From Branchinecta lynchi (lineage: Eukaryota; Arthropoda; Branchiopoda; Anostraca; Branchinectidae): 64,000 nt of DNA. This document shows, piece by piece, positions 58,032 to 64,000 of this stretch. Location of the stretch: positions 18,609,280-18,673,279 of the forward strand of contig JAKZAP010000006.1 of NCBI GenBank assembly GCA_023053575.1, read 5' to 3'. The position numbers and the translations under genes were made by a program. Positions within the stretch are counted from its first letter, which is position 1, and every line of letters begins with the position of its first letter. Below the pieces are notes generated by a model. That model made no database searches, was not told where the DNA came from, and was given only the letters and a program-made list of their open reading frames with translations.

Positions 58032-58423
58032 GTCCCGAATTTCGCAATCGGATAGGAAAAATCACATTCGCATTCCAGAAAAATCAGTGCCGGTCTTTAC
58101 TAATCCCGCTGAATCATCCGAATATTCATATCCGACTCTGTGATAACTAAGATTAAGCGAAATCGCAGAACCATTCGAGTTAAGAAGTGGCGGCATGTGA
58201 TGACAAGAGGCCACTGTATTTACTTAATTGCGCTTGGTTTACTGCGCAATCCGCTCAGCTTTACCTGAAGATTGAAGCTGACGTACCACATATCTCAAGA
58301 ATCTCGGTCTTCCTAATAGGGCATTGAGTGTGATAGCCTAGACGAGTAACTTCTTTCCGCGGCTGTGGGTTCCACCTATGGATCCCTACTCGGTCAAGTT
58401 GTACGCTGATCTCTGGGAAGTTT
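58032..58423. other. unassigned sequence
   Basis: Nothing recognised. Confidence 0.45.
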
Positions 58424-59351
58424 CTTTTTGGGATCAAACGTAAGCGGAGGGATATCTAAGACATCGCAAAAGTTGTCCGCCTGTCCGTCCGTCTGTGAGC
58501 ACGATAACTCTCGAAGGCAATGAGATATTTTGATGAAACTTGGTGCGAGGATTCTCTGTGTCAAGGGAAAGGTCGAGTTCGTAGATGGGCTATGTAGCCC
58601 TGCATTTAGAGGTGGGGGAGGAGGTTCAGATTATGGAGCAAACAAAATATTTTTAAACAGCTAATGACATAGTCGATTAAGGGGTAAGAAGACATGCTGA
58701 ACACGACTATGAAAAGCATTTTCCAGCCGGACAAGTAGTTCGCCTGGATTACGGCTAAAACCGGAAAGTATGTTAAAAGCAAAAGTTTTATTTGATGTTG
58801 ATTATATGTTCGATTAGGGGTAAGAAGACATGCTGAAACTCACCTGAAAACATTTCTACCCGAACAAGTAGTTCGCCCGGAATCCGGCTAGAAAATTTAT
58901 TAAAAGCAAAAGTTTGATTTGTAATTGATTAGATATCCTATTTTAGGGGTAAGAAGAGAGGCTGAATCCGCATATGACGGTCATTTTGTACCCGGACATA
59001 TAGTTCGCCGAAATCCGTCTGGAACCTGTAAATTTTTTATAAGTTAAACTTTTGTTAGTCGATTAGATGTTCGGTGTAGGGGAAAAGGAGATACTCTTAA
59101 TTCGTTTTTTAACTTTTTTTCGCCGGACAAGTAGTTCCGGTGTTGGGCCGAAACCGGAAAATTAGCAGAAGTAAGGCAGGAAGTTTAAGGAGCTCTCAGA
59201 TGATTCGCTATTTGGCTTTAACCTGTTTCTGAATTTAAATAGTAAAAAATTTCAAGGAGTCTAGCAAAGACTGGATCTGGCGAAGACAAGACCCAATTGT
59301 CTGGATCAAATATTGAATTTTTGGTATCCCATCGGAAGCTTTGGTCTTGTT
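58424..59351 (+). mobile_element. family A element copy A14
   Basis: The 5' palindrome is reduced (TTTTTGGGATCAAACGTAAG). Four to five internal units follow. The 3' end is TTTTTGGTATCCCATCGGAA, GCTTTGGTCTTGTT. Both GGGATCCC palindromes carry substitutions, so this is an older copy. Confidence 0.8.
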
Positions 59352-61904
59352 CCAGTCGGAGAGGGACATAGGTAACCTTCATCGCTAGGTTGGCAAGGTC
59401 TCTACAACCCATTTGACTACGTCAGAAGTTCGAATTGCTCGCCTTCTCCTGATTTCGTTTTTCTATACTACTACATCCTGACGGGAAGTGTTTTCTTAAT
59501 TTCTCAGAAATTTTTTCTGAAAGTCGAGGCGAGAAAAAGAAAATTGACTTGGCGTTAAAGTTTGGATTTCTCGCTGTTACCTGTTTATTTAGTCGTCCGA
59601 CGGAAAGATTTTGATGAGTCACTTCCGCTTGTTTGTTTATTGCATTTCGGTTGTTTATTTTCTGGTTCATGGGCTCGTAAGGATCTACCGCCACTAATTT
59701 GCGTGTAAATCTTCGCCTTGACTGCCGAGAATGTTTAGAAGGTTGTCCAAAACACTGAAGAAGGAGTATGACTCACTTTCAAAGAAACCCATCTCTCAAG
59801 CAATAGAAGTACAACTAATTTGTTCAAAACCTTTTTCAGCCTGCTAAGAGCAGTTGACCCGACGATGAAATTTAAAATGCTTTAGGAAAAGGCCAGGATT
59901 GGAGGGATGTCCAACGGCTGGATAGGGTAGAAGAAGACGTCAAATTCGAACAACGAGAACCGGGCGGGAAAATTTTGTATGGTTTCATTCTTATCACTAG
60001 GAGACCTTTCGAAAACAGTCGGTCTGGCAAAATAGTCATTGATACATAGTTGACTTGAAATGCGGTAGTTGACATCAAATTCGGGTTCTCTTTGAACTTC
60101 ATGACTCAAATTGCAACAAGTTCCGAGAGTCTTCATTGTGCAACCTTACACAACACTTTCATCCGCTCCAGATGTCCGTGATTTCCAGAATCAGTAAATC
60201 GTGATCGGATTTGATTGTCTCGTTTTGCTTTACTTGCTCATCTTTTATCCATTCCATTTCATTCATCACCACGAGTTGAGAGCAACGAGCCAACTACTTC
60301 GTTGAATTTAGTTCGTAATGATTTATTTGCCTCTTCCATAGTTGCGCCGTTTCCGCTAAGCTCTCGGGTTGTATTTTACTACTATTACTTTATTGTACTT
60401 CCCCAAAATTGAGTACAGGGTTCGACTGAATTATCCACAAATAACCAAGTTCTGCCGTCGAGAAACGAGTTTAATCTGGTTCATTTCATTCACAACATCT
60501 TCCTTGTTTATTTGCACTAGAACGCTACGTCACGACAGGTTGCAAACTTGCTGCCAAATTTTCGACTCGACTCTGTGTGAACCCAGCTTAATGCTTCGTG
60601 CTACGAGTTCGTTTCGCGGATGAAATGGGAGCCTCGAACTAATTTGATTAACAAATATGCCTCGCGGGCTAACTCGTGGCGACCACAATGTATTGAGCAA
60701 TACGTTAGGTTTTGCTTTTGTGGTAGTTACAAATTTTCGCGAATTGGCAGTCATGAGCGGCATTTCCTTTTTCGTGAATCTAATCGTTGGCTCTGCGCTT
60801 CAGTCCACGCCCAACCGCGCAGTAATGTGTGGTTTACTTTATCAATCGCCATCTGCTTCTACGTTTCTCGTGTGAAGAGGGGATAATGAACTTCAGCATT
60901 ATCCCAGACGTAATCGGACTTCAGCCTTACATCTGTAGAACAACTGTTAATTCTGAGGGGAGGGAGCCTGGTGATTGGGAGCGACAGAGCTTTGAAGTCT
61001 AGCATTCCTATCTTAGAAACGGGGCGTTAAAGGACCCCTCTTGCTTATTCTGCCTTTTATAATATACTGAGCTCCCATATGGAATTATAAGCTTCTAAAA
61101 TCCCCACCTTTCTCCATTGTTTTGTTTGATAACTACGAATTTTTTGCGCTTTTTCGGCCTTGCCAAGTTTTCCCCTCACCTAACGAAAAGTTTGCCGGAA
61201 TCTTGAACGTCCACTGACAACTCTTTCATACTTAAGGATGTGATAATCTTATGTTTATTACTTACTTTTACTGCTTAGTGTTCCCACTCTTTAACCAAGG
61301 CACGTTAAGTTTTCAAATGTTTTGCGCCCAGCCGCCGCGTCGGACAGCAGGAAGGCTGGATATAGTCGACAAGCACTAACAAGAGAATCGCTGGTTTCAG
61401 GTGGAAAGTAATGGTATTGTCGAAAACGGTTTTTCTGATCTATTTCGTAGGGACAATATCATTTCTAGTAAGAGTTGTGCTTTAAAGTTCTCTGAATTAG
61501 CGTTGCTGGGTGAGGGGAATGTTTCTTGTCGGAAGTTGATCTTCGACCCGAGAAACGTTGCCTGGTGTGACCGGGGAATCTTGCTTCATGCAGGCATTCA
61601 CTTCATGAAATATCCAATTGTTCTATGCAGTATATAGCATTAATAAATCTGCTTTTGTCGTCAACAGGCCACGTTACCTGCCGAGAAGGAGAAAGAAAAG
61701 TATTCTTTTAACAGGACAAAGCTTTCCGGGGATTCGAAACGGTACGGCTTAGTGCCGGTAGGGTAATTATTTTGACCTGAAATCCGGATTATTGGCACAT
61801 GTTCAACTGGTTAGTTGACAGACAGATGGAAAATTCGGTTTCATCGGGGTTCGATCCGAATTTCTAACAATGGTTGGCTTTTACTGATTCGTCATAGTTT
61901 TTTA
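59352..61904. other. unassigned sequence, spectrin intron 5
   Basis: 2.5 kb without a recognised repeat or element end. Several short opposed frames (59422-60886) have no domain. Acceptor-like sites at 61400 (GGTTTCAG) and 61668 (GTCAACAG) are followed by sequence that does not continue the spectrin protein. Confidence 0.5.
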
Positions 61905-63790
61905 TGGCACTTGCCCTTCGGCCAAGTGCCATATAGCGATTGTAATTTCTGTCCGTCAGTCGGTCTGTCGGTCCCGGTTTTGCTAGTTCGGGCACTTCCA
62001 GATAAGCTAGGACGATGAAACTTGGCAGGCATATCAGGGACTGGACCAGATTAAATTGCTTTCCTGATCCGACCATCTGGAGGGGAGTGGAGGCAGGGGG
62101 AATCCGGAAAAATTAGGAAAACTCAAATATTTTTAGCTTACGAACAGGTAATCGGATCTTAATGAAACTTCATATATGGAAGGACGTCATGTCTCAGACG
62201 CTCCATTTTAAATCCAGACCGGATCCGGTGACATTGGGGGGAGTTGGAGGGGGAAACCGGAAATCTTGGAAAACACTTAGAGTGAAGGGATCCGGATGAA
62301 ACTTGGTGGAAAGAACAAGCAGAAGTCCTAGATCCGTGACGGATATAACCGGAACGGATCCGCTCACTTTGGGGGAGTCGGGGGGGGGGGGGGGGGGGGG
62401 GGGGGAGAAGTACGAATTTCTACTGATCCCGCGAGTTTGGTGCTTCCTGATGTGCTGGGACGCTGAAAATTGGCAGGCATGTCAGGGACCCGACCAGATT
62501 AAATAGGCAATAGTCATTTCCCCGATCCGACCATCTGGAAGGGGGAGTGGAGGGAGGGGGAAGCCAAAATTTGAGGTATCTTTGTCTTGCGAACGAGTCA
62601 TCGGATCTTGATGAAATTTTATATTTAGGATGACCTCGTATCTCAGACGTCTCACTATAAATCCGGACCGGATCCGATGACACTGGGGGGAGTTGGAGGA
62701 GGGAACCGGAAATCTTGAGAAACGCTTAGAGTGGAGGGATCGGGATGAAACTTGGTGGGAAGAACAAGCACAAGTCCTAGATACGCCATTGATATAAGCG
62801 GACCAGATCCGGGCACTCTGGGGGAGTTGGGGGGGGGGGGGTCCGGATTTCTAGCGATCCCGCGAGTTCGGCATACTTCCTGATGTGCTAGGGCGATGAA
62901 ACTTGGCAGGTATGTCAGGGACCCGAACAGGTTCACTTGAGAACAGCCGTTTCCCCAATCCGACCATACTGGGGGGAGTGGATGGATGGGGAGTCCGGAA
63001 TCTAGTGGCGTGTATAACTTTTGAACGGGTGATCGGATCTTGATGAAATTTTATATTTAGGATGACCTCGTGTCTCATACGTCCCACTATAAATCCGGAC
63101 CGGATCCGATGACAGTGGGGGGAGTTGGAGGAGGGAACCGGAAATCTTGAGAAACGCTTACAGTGGAGGGATCAGGATGAAACTTGGTGGGAAGAACAAG
63201 CACAAGTCCTAGATACGTCATTGATATAAGCAGACCAGATCCGGGCACTCTGGGGGAGTTGGGAGGGGGGGGGGGGTCCGGATTTCTCGCGATCCCGCGA
63301 GTTCGGCATACTTCCTGATGTGCTAGGGCGATGAAACTTGGCAGGTATGTCAGGGACCCGAACAGGTTCACTTGAGAACAGCCGTTTCCCCGATACGACC
63401 ATAGTGGGGGGAGTGGATGGATGGGGAGTCCGGATTCTAGTGGCGTGTATAACTTTTGAACGGGTGATCGGATTTGAATGAAACTTGTATGGTGGAAAGA
63501 GCTATCGCCTCGGATGTTCAGTGTTAAGTCCGGGTCGGGTCGGGTTATACCTGTGGGGACGGGGGGGGGGACGGGAAACTCAAGAAACGCTTAAAGCAGA
63601 GGGATTGGGACGGAATTTAATGGAGAGAACAAGCATTAGGCCTAGATCCGAATTTGACGGAGCCAGATGGTTTCGGGGCTCTGTGGGGGGGGGGGCAGAG
63701 GGGGTTTCCTGGAATACCGGTAGTCGGGGGTTAGAATAGTTCCAGAAGTACTAAGACAATGAAACTTTGCGACCCGACTTAATTGACTTA
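61905..63790 (+). mobile_element. family B element copy B10, long array
   Basis: It has the 5' palindrome TGGCACTTGCCCTTCGGCCA..AGTGCCATA at 61904-61932, then CCGTCAGTCGGTCTGTCGGT. About twelve monomers follow, grouped in threes. A 26-nt G run lies at 62380-62405. Units at about 62610-63044 and 63045-63479 are nearly identical. It probably continues past 63790 in diverged form to the window end; no 3' terminus is seen. Confidence 0.8.
62610..63479 (+). repeat. recent 435-bp tandem duplication inside B10
   Basis: ACCCGAACAGGTTCACTTGA occurs at 62921 and 63356, offset 435. Only scattered substitutions separate the two units by eye. Each unit holds three monomers of about 145 bp, so this is a higher-order repeat. 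Confidence 0.85.
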
Positions 63791-64000
63791 TTTATTTAAA
63801 CTAGGATACGACCAACTAGGGTCAAACAAATGGGTGATAAGAATCGATGGCCTCGATAAGTAAAAATGTGTTCGAACAAATGCGACCACGGTTGGGGGAA
63901 TTCGGTGGGGGGGGGGGCTTTAACCAAACGAATGGCCCAAATGAAATGCAAGTTCGACAGTGCCGAGTTTATGCGGCCTAGATTTGTTATTTGGCGTCCG

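Noticed and set aside
61401..61720. Possible spectrin exon 6 after GGTTTCAG (61400) or GTCAACAG (61668)
   Set aside because: The translated sequence does not resemble the start of the first spectrin repeat and lacks a convincing donor in frame.

Overview
The window looks like repeat-rich nuclear DNA of an invertebrate animal. It carries one recognisable host gene, on the + strand: the 5' end of a beta-heavy spectrin gene (SPTBN5 / karst type). Five coding exons at 34965-35087, 36934-37107, 44251-44367, 49562-49670 and 56974-57251 join in frame into 267 residues that form the N-terminal actin-binding region, a tandem pair of calponin-homology (CH) domains. The spectrin repeats and C-terminus must lie beyond the window. 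Intron 4 appears to use a GC-AG splice pair. Intron 1 holds a tRNA-Thr(UGU)-like gene. The species cannot be named from this sequence.

Most of the rest is mobile or repeated DNA. Two dispersed families dominate. Family A has a 5' palindrome around GGGATCCC, internal units of about 137 bp, and a 3' end consisting of a GGGATCCC core, a small hairpin and CTTGTT. Family B has a 5' palindrome GGCACTTGCC..GGCAAGTGCC, internal monomers of about 145 bp with G-rich boxes, and a 3' end consisting of an AAGTGCCATA core, a small hairpin and CTTGTT. The two families share the same plan, and one A copy sits in a T tract without a visible target duplication. I infer non-autonomous Helitron/Helentron-like elements.

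Other elements are small hAT-like inverted-repeat elements with 8-bp duplications, a TA-flanked element, and two foldback elements with 12-bp duplications. One of those carries a hammerhead-ribozyme-like core of the Penelope-element type. Remnants of non-LTR retrotransposons include a long 5'-truncated reverse transcriptase reading frame at 7800-9740 and decayed antisense pieces in introns 2 and 3.

Layout: 1-6868 scattered inverted-repeat elements, an A copy with an internal duplication, a hAT-like element and a perfect 417-bp palindrome. 6869-10361 is an A copy with a foldback element and a retrotransposon nested in it. 10362-33571 is a mosaic of A, B and C copies. 33572-57251 is the spectrin 5' region with introns full of A copies, Penelope-like foldbacks, retrotransposon pieces and a 674-bp tandem duplication. 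57252-64000 holds a TA-flanked element, one A copy and a long B array with a recent 435-bp duplication. Coordinates of repeat ends are by eye, good to a few bases where a duplication or palindrome fixes them and to tens of bases elsewhere.
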